A stretch of DNA of 64,000 bases from the NCBI GenBank assembly GCA_036245525.1, contig BTPG01000002.1:166925501-166989500 (forward strand), written 5' to 3'. The stretch is from Semisulcospira habei (taxonomy: Eukaryota > Mollusca > Gastropoda > Semisulcospiridae). Shown here piece after piece: positions 1-11,300 of the stretch. The position numbers and the translations under genes are program-made. Under the pieces are notes generated by a model. The model did not search any database and had not been told where the DNA came from. It saw only the letters and a list, made by a program, of their open reading frames with translations. Positions within the stretch are counted from its first letter, which is position 1. Every line of letters starts with the position of its first letter.

Positions 1-1026
1 GAGTTGAGAGTCCCACGTCAGCAAGGCCTGCCAAACCGCCTTCAACTCCAACCAGTTGATCTGTTGGGTCAGAAGATCTGGGGGCCAAGTACCCGAGGCT
101 GTGGTGAACGACGGCAGAAGGTGAGCTCCCCAACCGGTGAGACTTGCGTCGACACAGAGGGACAAGTGGGGAGGCGGTGTGTAAAGCGGGACTCCAGAGG
201 CCAGCCAGATGGGGTCCGCCCAGCGAAGAAGGTGTAAACGTAACATCGGGAGCACCGGGATCAGAGCGTCGATGTCATCCTTCGCGGGTCGCCAATGAAG
301 GAGCAGGTGCAGATGCAGAGGCCGGGAGTAGAGGCGTCCCAGGGGAAGCAGGTCGGCGGCTGCACTCATCAAACCCAGTAGCTGTAACCACACCCGTGCA
401 GAGACCCTGTCCTGGTGTGCCACTTGCCGCGCCAGATCGCTGAGTTTCTGGATACGCGCCTCCGTGAGCCGGACTACGTTGAGGTCAGTGTGGAACTCCA
501 TTCCCAGGTGAACAAAGCGGCGGGATGGCGAGAGGTCAGACTTGCCCTTGTTGACGATGAACCCGAGGTAGTCGAGCAGGATTTAGGAGTGCATCTCGGT
601 CCCTCTCCAGCACGGAGTCCACCTGGTTCCATAGAAGGAGGTCGTCGAGGTAATTCGACGCAGGACTTGAGCTTGTCCGTCTGGCCTTGGCGACGACAGC
701 GTCCATGATCCGGGTGAACACCCACGGGCTGAGGTTGAGACCGAAGGGGAGGGCGCGGAACTGGTAGACGACCCCAGCGAAGGCGAAGCGCAGGAAGCGT
801 CTGGCCGCCGGATGCATGGGAACATGTAGGTAAGCGTCTGAAAGGTCGAGGCTGATGGCAAAGTCCATAGGCTGCACCGCGGATCGAAGGGCTCGAGCGG
901 TCTCCAGGCGGAATGACGGGGCGACGAGGAACTTGTTCAGGGCAGAAAGGTCGATGACCGGACGCCATTTGCCCTCCGGCTTGGGAACGACAAACAGACG
1001 GCTGTAGAAGGCTGGAGTGTCGTGTC
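1..1026 (-). pseudogene. DIRS-E pol: reverse transcriptase and start of RNase H
   Basis: From 1026 to about 550 one frame reads [68 protein letters not shown] and NYLDDLLLWNQ. The D-AY box and the YLDD box are the RT catalytic sites, and the LSPWVF spacing is typical of DIRS RTs. The frame then shifts near 550 and continues FIVNKGKSDL...[18 protein letters not shown]. It ends near the edge with LSLCVDASLTGWGAHLLP, the first RNase H Asp. A TGA near 1028 replaces the ARHD codons seen in DIRS-D. Confidence 0.85.
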
Positions 1027-1299
1027 ACATCACCACCTCCGTGGCGTTCTTCTGGAGTAGGGCGGCCACCTCGTTGCGTAGGGCCTCGGCCCTGAGCGGA
1101 TCCGAAGGCACCGACGTCCAAAGTGGAGACCGGCACAGTGGAGGGGGAGACCGAAACGACAGCTGTAGTCCTTGGCAGACGGTCGACAGGATCCACGGGT
1201 CGTCGGGAAACAGCGCCGTCCAAGCGGTGCTATGTAGAGCTTAGCCTCCCGCCGACAGGAGACCCGGGGGCGGTCAGCGGAGGCGGTTTCGGGAGGCAG

Positions 1300-2399
1300 T
1301 CAGCGGGCCCTACCTCGCCCGAAAGAACGTCGGGCAGGTCTAGGCCAAGCAGGAGCGGGGGCGTCCGTGGAAACGGGATTGGGTGGACAGGGGCGACCGA
1401 AGGCAGGAGGTCGGGGGGGGGGGGGGGGGGGGGGGGGGAGGGGGGGACGTCCACGACTGGTGACGGGGCGAGCGGAGGGTCTGGCGGACCGCAAGACTCG
1501 ACCCACAGGCCTGCGGGCTGGAGGAAAGCGAGGCGGAGCGACGCGGGTGGGCCACAAATCCTTACATGACTCCTTGACGGACTGCCAGTGCGAGCCAAAA
1601 AGGAGTTCGCTGCCGAGAGGGGCCCGGCGTAGTTGGTTCTTAATTTCCAAAGGTAGTGAGCAGGCTTGTAAGACTGAGGTGTGGTAAGCTGCACGGTTGC
1701 AAGAAACAGCCAAGGCTAGGATGTCGGCTAAGAGCGGGGCGATGGAAGGGTTCCACGCTTCCTCGACGCATCGTACTATGGCCTGAGTAGCTAAGTCCAA
1801 AAAACCCGCAGAAGCGAGGGCATTGCGGATGAGTGTCGCAGTCAGATTCAGGCCAGGAGCGAAGACAGAACGTTGGAGCAGGCCGGCACAGGACAACGCC
1901 GGGGAATCCACCGCCGGGAGAGGACATGCGAAGGCTTGAGAATGACCGGCGTACCACTTGACTTCTGCCGGAAAGCTATCACCAGGTCTGCAGGCCACTT
2001 GTTCTCCGAAAAGAAACCAGAATCCCCTAGGGATCCCTGAAGCAGGTGAGCTGAAAGGGCGTCGCGAATGTCTCGGAAACCAGGAGGCTGCGGTAGGGAC
2101 TTGAAGCGCTTAGCGTGAAGCTCTGAGTCCACAAACGCCGAGGCTCTCTTCTTAGCAGGGGGAGAAGGAGGGCAGTCTTCCGAAGGCAGAGCAGCCGCAA
2201 TGATTCGAGCAGCTTCATCCAGGGCCCGCACGGTCTCCATTCTGTGTCCGAGCGCAGCTGGGGGGATCTCCACATCTTCCGGCGAACGCGAGCGACGAGT
2301 AGGGGAGGCGTCCAGCCAGGCCGACACCGAGTCTCCAGGAGCCAGGCTGATGGCGTCATCCACGCGAGCGGAGAGGACAGAGTTGTCGGAAGCCTTCAC
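1300..2399 (-). pseudogene. DIRS-E gag C-terminal half
   Basis: Two overlapping frames (1848-2399, then 1300-1998) code a gag-like domain with METVRALDEAARIIAAALPS, then KRFKSLPQPPGF and SGFFSENKWPADL. A helical section with LALAVSCNRAAYHTS and ELLFGSHWQSVKESCKDLW follows, then a long proline run. DIRS-D carries the same order at 28383-29740. The proline run comes from a 26-base G tract at 1413-1438. Confidence 0.7.
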
Positions 2400-2465
2400 G
2401 GAACCACCGGGTGCAGGGGTTGTCGTGGAGCGCCGCGGAGGAGAGGCTGTCCTGGTATCTGGTCG

Positions 2466-2906
2466 TCATCCACTGAGCCGACGAGGCGACCTACTCGGAA
2501 TAGGGGAAGTGTAAGAGCGATCGTGCGGGACTAGGTGGCGCTCCCACGGAGAGCGGCTGCGTCGCGAAGAGCGGGAACTGTGAGAAGTCAGTCGGGTCTG
2601 ACGGACGTCCGGTGAAGTCCTCGAGGGCGAGCGTCGCCTAGGCTGGCGGTCTTGAGGAGCGGAACCCCGAAAAGAAGAACGAGGACTATCATGGCGCAGC
2701 GGACCCACCGTACTGGTCCGTCGTCTCGGACTCCCGTCACGTAGCCTGTCTCTGTGTGGGTCAGGGTAGATACTCGAGCCCGACGAGCTAACCGCCCGAG
2801 AACGAAAACGGCGATCCGGATCCTGACGAGAGGAAGACCGTCGTCTTTCAATGCTGCGCCTGGCGCGTGGGCTGTTATTACGTAAACGTGTGGGAGAAAC
2901 AGACAT
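2466..2906 (-). pseudogene. DIRS-E gag middle, Arg/Ser-rich
   Basis: This 146-residue frame is dominated by RS, RR and SP repeats, like the basic linker of DIRS gag proteins, and probably binds RNA. It lies between the Cys-rich N-terminal part and the C-terminal gag domain. Low complexity makes homology uncertain. Position and orientation support the call. Confidence 0.55.
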
Positions 2907-2966
2907 GCCCCCGCTAACCTGAGATCTGGACGAGGAGCGAGCCGTCGATACAGGTCTGTCCGAAAA

Positions 2967-3350
2967 ATATATTTTTCTCTAAAATGTATTTTTTTGAAAA
3001 ATACTTACCGATGGCATTACTAAGAGATACTTAGCCTACCCAATTTCAGCCTAAGCTTCCGTTGTGTACGCTACGCAACCTGGAAGGTCACTTAGAGAGT
3101 CGTTACCAAGGACTCCGGGTGGCCTCCCCTGTCTCCCCATCCGGTCATGCGCATAGCTTTCCCGCCAGTTTTTTATACTTAGCTGGTAAAGTATGGACGT
3201 GTTTCAGCCTATGCTACGCTTCGACTGTGTACAGGATTTTCTTTGGTGGTTTTTAGTATTGGTGGTTTCTAGGAAACTTCAAATTGTTTGTATCGGTGTG
3301 GGTGATGGCAAGGTAAGGCCTCGATTAATGCTTATCAGCCGGTAAATTGG
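2967..3350. mobile_element. DIRS terminal-repeat fragment inside DIRS-E gag
   Basis: The block starts with a DIRS outer edge (ATATATTTTTCTCTAAAATG near 2967) and the ACTTACCGATGGCATTAC repeat. It continues with a leader-like sequence up to ATGGCAAGGTAAGGCCTCG at 3306, the same start-codon and donor motif as DIRS-A at 38237. It interrupts the gag frames of DIRS-E between 2906 and 3355. The right boundary is uncertain by tens of bases. Confidence 0.6.
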
Positions 3351-3354
3351 CAAG

Positions 3355-4045
3355 CTACGGCATCAACCTGGTACGCGACCGGCTTCCGGTCGGGCGCAAC
3401 GAAAAACGGGAGCCAGTGTGTCGTGGAGTAAGCAGCTCAGTCCGTCGCGTGTCCACTCTGTCCTGCGGATGGGCGGCGGAGCGGTCATCTCTTGAGGCCG
3501 GATCCCGGTGTTTACGAGACTCATGGGCCACCGTGTGACTTCCCTCACGTGATCTCTTCTGCCTGTCATGCCTACGATCCGCCGACTGTGCCAGGACTGG
3601 AAGAGTCGTAATGTCGGTAGCCGACACCAGCCCGGCGGAAGTAACCTTGGTATTAGGCATCTGAAGCGGAGTTTTGTCAGCTATCCCTCCCGCTGACAAG
3701 CGCTCAGGATAAGGTATCTTGGTCGCCACGGTAAGGGTAACCTGAGGAGGGCCCTCCGCGATAGTTTGCGACTTACATGCCTTACTGGTCCGGGACAACA
3801 TAGTCACTGCCACTGACTTGGGTCCCACCTTGTTACTCTTGGGCGGCTCTGTCATTCGGTCTCTGATAGGAGTCGGACGCTCTCTGCGGTAAAAACCCCA
3901 CAGCTGTGACCATCTTTCTTCCAGCCATGGGGCGCACACATCACAAGTATGGGTCGATTCGCAGCCTGAACAGGGTAGGCAGACCGCATGCTCGTCCGAA
4001 GGCCACTGAAAGTCGCCACACCTCGTGCAGGTACAAACCTGGTAA
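3355..4045 (-). pseudogene. DIRS-E gag N-terminus, Cys-rich
   Basis: After the leader intron the frame reads MA-SYQVCTCTRCGDFQWPSD, then EHAVCLPCSGC, then THTCDVCAPWLEERWSQLWG and FYRRERPTP. The CxxC...CxxC...CxxC spacing is shared with DIRS-C (63411 on), DIRS-D and DIRS-A, and looks like a zinc-binding fold. The frame ends at 3355 where the inserted DIRS fragment begins. Confidence 0.7.
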
Positions 4046-4192
4046 CTGCAACAAGAGGGTACAATGAAGAACGAACGAGCGTAAATCGAACAATCGAATA
4101 CAATCGAAATCAACGAGTGTACAGCGCGTGCCGACGCTCGGCGCTCCTTCCCACCCCAGAGCGCCAGTCAAGGGCAATCACCGAGATATTAC
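4046..4192 (-). other. DIRS-E leader intron splitting the gag start codon from gag
   Basis: The upstream exon ends CCATGGCCAG, the donor is GTAATA, and the acceptor is GTTGCAG followed by TTACCAGG. Joining gives Met-Ala-Ser-Tyr-Gln-Val-Cys in frame with the Cys-rich gag. The 147-bp length and the position match introns in DIRS-A, B, C and D. Confidence 0.75.
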
Positions 4193-4671
4193 CTGGCCAT
4201 GGCGGAACAAGGAGCAAACCCACATCTCTCCAGCGAAGTGGAAACCACTGACAGCAGGTCGAAGCAGGTCGCCGCAAGTCACGACCGGGTAGGAAATGCA
4301 GAGTCGAAGTAAGAACTGTCACAGGTGTGAGCACTAGGAATCCCAGCCACGAACACAGCTCCAAGGTTCCAAAGTTTCCAGGCTCATACGAACTAACAGC
4401 CAAGGTCGTAAGTCGACCGGTCCAAGTAGCAAAACGCAGAGCTCGAAACAGACACAACCTATCTCAGTGCCAGCTAAGAACTGGGGTATGCCGGGTAATC
4501 TTGTACCGGATGGGAGTAAGGGGAGGCTATTCGGGTTGTGACATGGTCTATGGCGCCCCACTCCTGCAAACGATACCGTATACGGACACAACCAATTTTT
4601 GGGCTAAAATTATGCTAGCTAAGTGCCTTTCCTATATGTAATACCATCGGTAATGTGTTTTGAGAAAACAA

Positions 4672-5142
4672 ATTAAATTCTTGGAACCAAGAGACGAGAG
4701 AACCCTCTTGTTATTAGTACAGGTCAGCCTCAGTATATCATGGTACCTGGGAGCCATAAAGTCGGATGCATGATTTGCGACCGCATTATTGTTGTGATTA
4801 ATTCACATAGACATAATTATGAGGGGGAAAAAAAATTAGTAAGCAAAAGCTCCTTGGGTTAGCTGGCCTGCAAACGTTTTTATGTTTGCTCTAAATTCGC
4901 TGCAAACAAATTTCTCATTTAGGGACAATAAAGTATATCGTATAAAATAGTGTTATATCTGACTTCTGTTAGGAGATAGATCAACTGTTTTAGTTCAAGG
5001 GTGGTCCAAAGGTGCCATGCTATTCTGGCACCACCCTTGAACTATCAGTCACATTTATTCAAGCAGTGGGTGTATCAGAATGATAAGGGTTAAGAAGCAA
5101 CTTGGAGGAAAGAGAACTAGCAAGCAACAAATGAAAACACAC
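4672..5142. other. DDX27 intron 8, unique part
   Basis: AT-rich intron sequence between DIRS-E and exon 8. It holds one hairpin repeat at 4991-5044 (arms TAGTTCAAGGGTGGT and its complement). I see nothing else. Confidence 0.6.
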
Positions 5143-5316
5143 CAGCCGCCAGACAAATATCGATGTTGGAGAACTGAGCCAGCTGTCGCCCGACCTGATG
5201 CACCTGAACGGCCAACTCACGAGTAGGTACCAGGATGAGGACACGTGTCACTGAGCGCTGCACAGACCGATACAGCAGGCGCTCCAGAATTGGCAGCATA
5301 AAAGCCACAGTCTTCC
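5143..5316 (-). CDS. DDX27: DDX27 exon 8 (end of Walker A, motif Ia)
   Basis: The exon has 174 nt. It completes GKT of Walker A and continues VAFMLPILERLLYRSVQRS, then VTRVLILVPTRELAVQVHQ, and ends at IDICLAAG. The donor is GTGTGT. Exons for motifs Ib to VI are not in the window, so intron 8 continues left and contains DIRS-E. Confidence 0.92.
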
Positions 5317-8300
5317 CTGCATGAAGCACAATGTAAACAAATCACTGAATGTTCATTAGACAATTTCAGTAAATCAGAAGGTCAAAATTTGAAAGTATTT
5401 GACACATGCAGATTAAAAGCCCTAGCAAAAGACATTTCACATGTCTGTCTGGGCTGCTTGTGCCAAAACATGCAACTTTAAACCAATGCCTGATTTCCAG
5501 ACAATGTCAATGTACAGTAGACTGTGTATTGGACAACCAGCCTAAGTGCTATGCAACCATCATCATTGGCAGCTTGGTCTGGAGAGATGATGCTTGGTGT
5601 GCCCTGAGGTGTCTGAGTCAGTGTCAATTTCGGCATCATCTCTTGTGACTGCAAGCCGATTCGGGAGTGGCAGTCTTTGGTACAACAGGGTCAGATAGAG
5701 GATGACAGCAGGGAAGCCACAGCACCCTGCCTTCTGGCGGCTATTTTCTCTACGGTGCGCTGGTTTCTGCTCTCATCAGTCTGCTTGGTGCTCTATGCAA
5801 CCACCTGTACTGTAAACAGTACCACTCTTGACTGCTGGACCACAGTGAACAACATCCAAATCCAACAGGCATACATCCTCAGGAGCCATCGCATATGCGG
5901 AGGCTTTTGAGGATCTACGTTTGCCTGAGGCACACAGATATCAGCCAGGCAAACCTTTTCAAAAATCAATAAATGCTTCATGTTCTACCCATGCTCAGTA
6001 ACATTAATTTTTCTCTAAAATGTATTTTTTCGAAAAATACTTACCGATGACATGACTAACTGGAAATAGTCTACTTGCTTACCAATTTTAGCCTAAGACC
6101 CAAAGGGTCCCCCCCAGGAGGCTCTCGGGGATCCCTGACAGGGACGAGAGAGCTTTCGGGGATCCCTAACAGGGACGAGAGTAGCCTCCCCTGCCCATCC
6201 GGTCAGGCGCCAGGTGGTGTCTCCTTTAGCCAGTTGTCTACGGAGTTACCAGCGGCAAGCGGGGAGGAGGGAGGGACCTCCGAGTCATGTCATCGGTAAG
6301 TATTTTTCGAAAAAATACATTTTAGAGAAAAATTAATTTGTTTCCTCAAAACACATTACCGATGACATGACTAACTGGAAGAATGGCAAAGAGGAGGAGG
6401 GTGCCGCACAATCCCTTTTAGAAACCTCTTCAGGGACGAAGACGGCCCGTCACTCCTGATCACCCACTCCCGACAATTTTAGCGAAGTGCCGCCTAAGCG
6501 CCGAGGGCGCCTGGAGGGAGTGTTGCGCCGCAGAATTTGCCCACCAGCGTAAGGTTGTCGCGCTGGACTGTCAGGGCGCGGGAGTAGAAGCGGCAATGGT
6601 AGATCCGTCCCGCCACCCCACCACCGCCACAGTGTCCTTAACCACACCGGCGCGGCGAAGGCGAGACATGCGGCCCTAGCGCGCGTTCCATGGGCGCGGA
6701 TCTTCAGTGCCTCGGCTCCCTGTGGGGAGAGGTCGCGATAGGCGGACCGGAATACCCAGCGGAGCGAGGAGGAGAACGTTTGGGCTGAGAAGCCGGTTCT
6801 GCCAGCGGTCGGCGGCAAGCGACGAGACCGTCCCCTCCGCACGGACTTGGAGCAGGTAGATACGAAGTGCCTGTCCCGGATCTTGCTGCGGAGTGCCCCG
6901 AGGGACCGGGTCGTGTAAGCGGCCAAGCGGCGAGGGCCGGAGGCGCTGTCAAGGGAGACCTAGGCTGAGCGAGAAGGAAGGATCCGGGAGTAGCTGCACG
7001 GAGCCATCCACTCGGAACTGCAGGCCGGCGGGGCGAGACGAGAGCGTGTGGAGCTCGCTGACGCGGGGCGCCGTGGCGAGGGCCATCAGGAAGCAGGCCT
7101 CCGAGTCACGTCAGCGAAGCGGGCCAGATGGCGCGGTTTAACGGTCCGAAGTCAGTCAGGGGAGGACCAGGGAGGTCCCAGCACGGGCCAAGGGAGACGA
7201 AGACCGGACGCTGCATGCCGAACGCGCCATAAGGTCGGGCAGGTCCTTGCAGGTGCTGGGTCGGGACGGCCGAGGTGACAGTAGGCGTCGGCGATCAAGA
7301 GGGGTAGCAGCTGCCCCGGAGGGGAGCCAATCTTGGTCTTGGACGAGCCAGAGAAGAAGTCCGCGAGCTGAGGAGACGTCAGGCCGACGGTGGAGAGGCG
7401 GCGGGGTCAGAGCGCCAGGCACGAAGCACGCCACTTTCCCTCGTAGACACGTCTGGTAGGACTGCGGGCTGAAGCGATAGCGTCCGCTGTCGCACTCGAG
7501 AAGCCTCCAGCAGAGAGAGCTTGCCGCACAATCGCTAGGCGTGTAGGAGAAGTCGCTCGGGGCAGGGGTGGAAGAGCGGCTGTCGGCGCTGCTCGAGCAT
7601 CGTGCAGGGGGTGGGAAGAGGGAGGGTGAGCCCGTGGCGAGACTGAGAAGGTCGTTAGTCCATGATCCGGTCCGGGAGAACGGCTACCAGGAGAAGGACT
7701 GCGTTGCATCCCCGGAGGCTGAGCAGGACTTGAGGACCAGGACCGCCGGAGGGTAGGTGTAAGGACCAGTCCGTCCCCAGGGATCAAGCGCATCGACTGC
7801 CCAGGCCAGAGGTCGGGAACGGGGAGATGAAGAGGGAAGCCGGAGGCTCCACTTCGAGGCGAGGAGAACAAGGGGGGAGTCTCCCAACGAGCGCAGAACC
7901 TGCGAAGGATGCCTCCGTCGCAAGAGGTAGTCTGCCAGTACGAACAGGTGACCTGGACTGCGGCGGTCTGGGAGGGAGAAGTCGCTGTCCGCGCACCAGC
8001 GAAGGGGCGATAGAGGAGGAAGCAGAAGTCGGGAGAGCGGGTTCCTCCTGCGTCTGAAGGCAAGCCACGAAGAGGGGTTGTCGGAAGGACGAGGAGGTCC
8101 TGTGTCCAAAGATCGTATCGCCAAGCGCAGAGGGCCTGCCAACTGCAACCAGTCCCCGCGGGTGACGTGCCGCGAAGTCAGGTTCGCGGGCCAGCGGACG
8201 GCCGACGAGTGGAATTCGGGAGAAGGAGAGCGCCTTAACCGCCGAGACCAGCAACGACGCCGAGAGAGAGGGGCAGTGGCGAGGTCAGGGGGAATCCGGG

Positions 8301-11300
8301 AGCCGAGCTAAGAATGTCCGTCCAGCGAAGCCGATGTGGCGCAGCACAGGGGAGATCGGCACCAGGGTAGAGAGATCGCCGGAGGACAGCCTCCAGAGGC
8401 GGAGTACAGAAGACCGAGGGAAGGAGATCAGCTGCCGCACTCGTCAGGAGGAGGAGCTGGAGCCGCAGTCAGGTGGGGACCGCCGCGCCCGCAGCTACCC
8501 ACGGGCTAGAACGGCAAGGACTGGATCCGAGGCTCGTGAAGACGCACCAAGTTGCGGTCGGTCACCAAAACCATTCCCAGGTGAACAGACGGCGAGGGCG
8601 AGAGGTCGGACCGTAGGCGCTGACCAGGGCGACCAGGCGAGCAACCGGAGGAGGAGAGCATCCCTGCCCTACGAGGAGGAACCACTGACTGATACCGCAG
8701 AAGCAGGTCGACCAAGGAGGAGAATGGCTGGCGGAAGATCGAAGGTCCCGGGCAACCAAGGCATCCGCGATCCACGCAAGGACCCAGGGCTGAGGGGAGA
8801 CCACACCAAGGAGGCCGAGCTGGAAACGGTCCCGTCGACGGCAAGCGAAGACAAAGGCGGGGGCGGGAGGCATGGGGACGCGTAGAAGCAACGGGTAGGT
8901 CCAGGCTGGCGGCGACAACCAAGGGCTGAAGGCGACGCAAAGGGTCCGAGGCGGGGGAGCCGTGCCGAGCGATGAGCAGCATCGCAACTTCCCAAAGAAG
9001 AGCGGAGACCTGCGCGCGAAGGGCGAGGGCCTTGGTCCGAAAGGGCGGGAACCCAATCCACAAGGGTGGCGTTGGGCCCACAGGCCTAGAAGGGTTCCTT
9101 CAGAGACTGCCAGGCAGGGCCGACGGGCGCGGGTACCCACAGGAGCACGGTAGAGCTGCGACGTCGCATCAGGGGAGATGGTCAAGAAGGAGCCAGGCCG
9201 CCACGAACGAAGGAAGGCAAGGGGCGGAGGGTTCGAAGCCACGCGGAAGATCCGCTAGAGCTGGGAAGGGTTGCCGCAAGCACGGGCGCCGGCGGAACCA
9301 CCGGAGGCCGCGAGCACGAAGGGAGCGAGAGGCCAGCGAACCGGGGAGCCGAAGGCTAAGACGCCAGCAGGCCAGAGACGAACGCAGGACGCCGAGTCAT
9401 CCCCCGGAGAGGGTCGGGGAGACGCCGGAGGCGAAGGGTGCAGGGAGCGGGGAAGAGGATGTCCCGAGGAGAACGACAGCGCCGCACCAGGCAAAGGTCG
9501 ACAGGGACCCCGGAGGGAGTCGAGGGGCGGGCGACGACCGTCGGGCGCCGCAACTATCCAGGCGACGAGGGCGAGGAAGTTGATCCCCACTGCACTGGGT
9601 GTACCCCTAGGGGCACCCAACCAAGCGCTAACAGCGCGACGTAGCTTCACTTCGGTGAACAGACGAGAACCGGTGAAACGTGGAAGGCCGTAGGCGCCAG
9701 GGGAAACGGCCCGAAGTCCCGAGGTACAAGAAGGCCGATCCAGACGCAGTGCGCGAAGCTCAAGTAGGGGGCACGTAGCTGGCTGGGGACTCGACGGCGG
9801 AGTCAGCGGGTTGGAAGGAGGGGCCATAAGCCGCGTAGGGTACCAACAGGCGATAAGGGTCGCGGTGCCCGGGGCTCAAGGAGGGGGCACAAGCGGCTAG
9901 GCGACTCGCCGTAGGAGTCAGCGGGCCCAGAGACTGAGGTCGAAGTGCCGAAGTGAGAACGAAGGAGACAAGGTCGCGGTGCCCGGCTCAAGGAGGGGGG
10001 CACACGGACTTAAGCTGGGGCCGAAGGCCGACGCGTGAACTAATTGGCGACCAGGTCGCGGTGCCCAGGGCTCAAGGTGGGGGCACAAAGCGGCTCGGCG
10101 ATTCGCCGGAGGAGTCCGCAGGCTTAGGAGGGGCCGTGAGGCCAACGCGTCAACAATAGGCGACAAGGTCGCAGTGCCCGAGGCTCAAGGAGGGGGGCAC
10201 GTAGCCGGCTTGGTGACTCGCCGGAGGAGTCAGCGGGCTGAGCAGGTCCGAAGGCCGACGCGTAGACTAGTTAGCGACAAAGTCGCGGTGCCCGGGGCTC
10301 AAGGAGGGGGGCACGTAGCCGGCTAGGCGACTCGCCGGAGGTCAGCGGCTCAGGCCGGGCAGCGACTTGGACAGGTCGCGGTGCCGGGCTCAGAGGGGGC
10401 CGTACGCACGCTCGCGGTGAAGGCCTAAGGCGACAATCGCGGTCCCGGGCGGGTGCCGCGGGGCTCGCGCTTTTTTACGGCGAGGTGCGGTGCCCGGGCT
10501 CACGGGGGGGCACGTAGCCAGCTTGGCGACTCGCCGGAGGAGTCAGCGGGCTTAACGCGTCTACGAATAAGCTACAAACTTACCAGGGACGAGAGGAGTG
10601 GCTATCCCATGTCCGAGGGCAGCTGGAACAATTCCGCCGTGCCGCGGAAGGTCCCAAGGAGGCGGAAGTCGCGGGTCGCTCGGCGGTGGAACACCGGAGT
10701 AGAGACCAAGAACCTCCAGTCAAGCAGGGCAGCCAGCGCAGCCGATGACAGAGGAGCAGGTGGCACCCGGTCTACAGTATGGCGGACACCAGGCCACTGG
10801 AAGCCGCCGTCCTGGGCAGCAACGCACTTGGTACTGCAACACATACCCATACATGAAAGGTGACGGGCGGCGGGCAACTAACGCCGCCAGATAAAGCTCC
10901 GAATTAACGAGCAAAACTCACCGTTAAATGCGGAGAGAAAACAAACAAGTCCGAGCCAAGCACGACGTCCGGCCCCGCCGGGGGAGACGTAGGTAGCGGT
11001 CAAGACTTTACCTTTACATGGCGGAACTGCAGAGTGACGAAGCACAAAGCACCGGACACTAGGTCACTGGAAGACGCCGAAATGGGAAGAGGCGCACTTG
11101 GCAACTGCAACCCAAACCCAAACATGAAAGGCGACCGGCGGCGGGTAACAAACCCCGCCATTTAAAGCTTCGAAAATTAAGAGACACGCGAAACTGACAG
11201 TGAATGCAAAGACAAACAACAGTAGCTCGAGCGAAGCCCGACGTCCGGCCCAGCCAGGCGAGACGTAGGAAGTGGCCGATACTCCACCTTTCCATGGCGG

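Larger units (their letters stand above)
1..4671 (-). mobile_element. DIRS-E, tyrosine-recombinase retrotransposon, truncated by window edge
   Basis: This minus-strand DIRS element lies in DDX27 intron 8. Its 5' end is the GAGAAAACAA edge at 4671, which corresponds to the TTGTTTCCTC edge of the other copies. Reading leftwards it holds the inverted terminal repeat, the leader with split start codon, gag N-terminus, SR/RS-rich gag middle, gag C-terminus with a proline linker, RT, and the beginning of RNase H at the window edge. The tyrosine recombinase and 3' repeat would lie left of base 1. A 0.4-kb DIRS fragment is inserted near 2967. The pol frame has a TGA at about 1028 and a frameshift near 550, so this copy is dead. 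Confidence 0.88.

Noticed and set aside
1367..1687. Gly-rich plus-strand frame over the G tract
   Set aside because: It is the antisense of the gag proline linker. The G tract creates open frames on both strands.
5406..5910. Two plus-strand frames (about 80 codons each) in DDX27 intron 7
   Set aside because: No domain, no splice support in context, and expected by chance in AT-rich intron sequence.
8334..8885. 183-codon frame on the plus strand of DIRS-B1, repeated in DIRS-B2 (18887-19438) and DIRS-B3 (43371-43922)
   Set aside because: It is antisense to the DIRS RT remnant, Arg/Gly/Glu-rich and without a domain. GC-rich composition and high copy identity explain its conservation in all three copies.
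9271..9693. Overlapping plus-strand frames with proline/arginine-rich products in DIRS-B1
   Set aside because: They are antisense to the element and shadow each other in three frames, with no homology to any known protein recognised.
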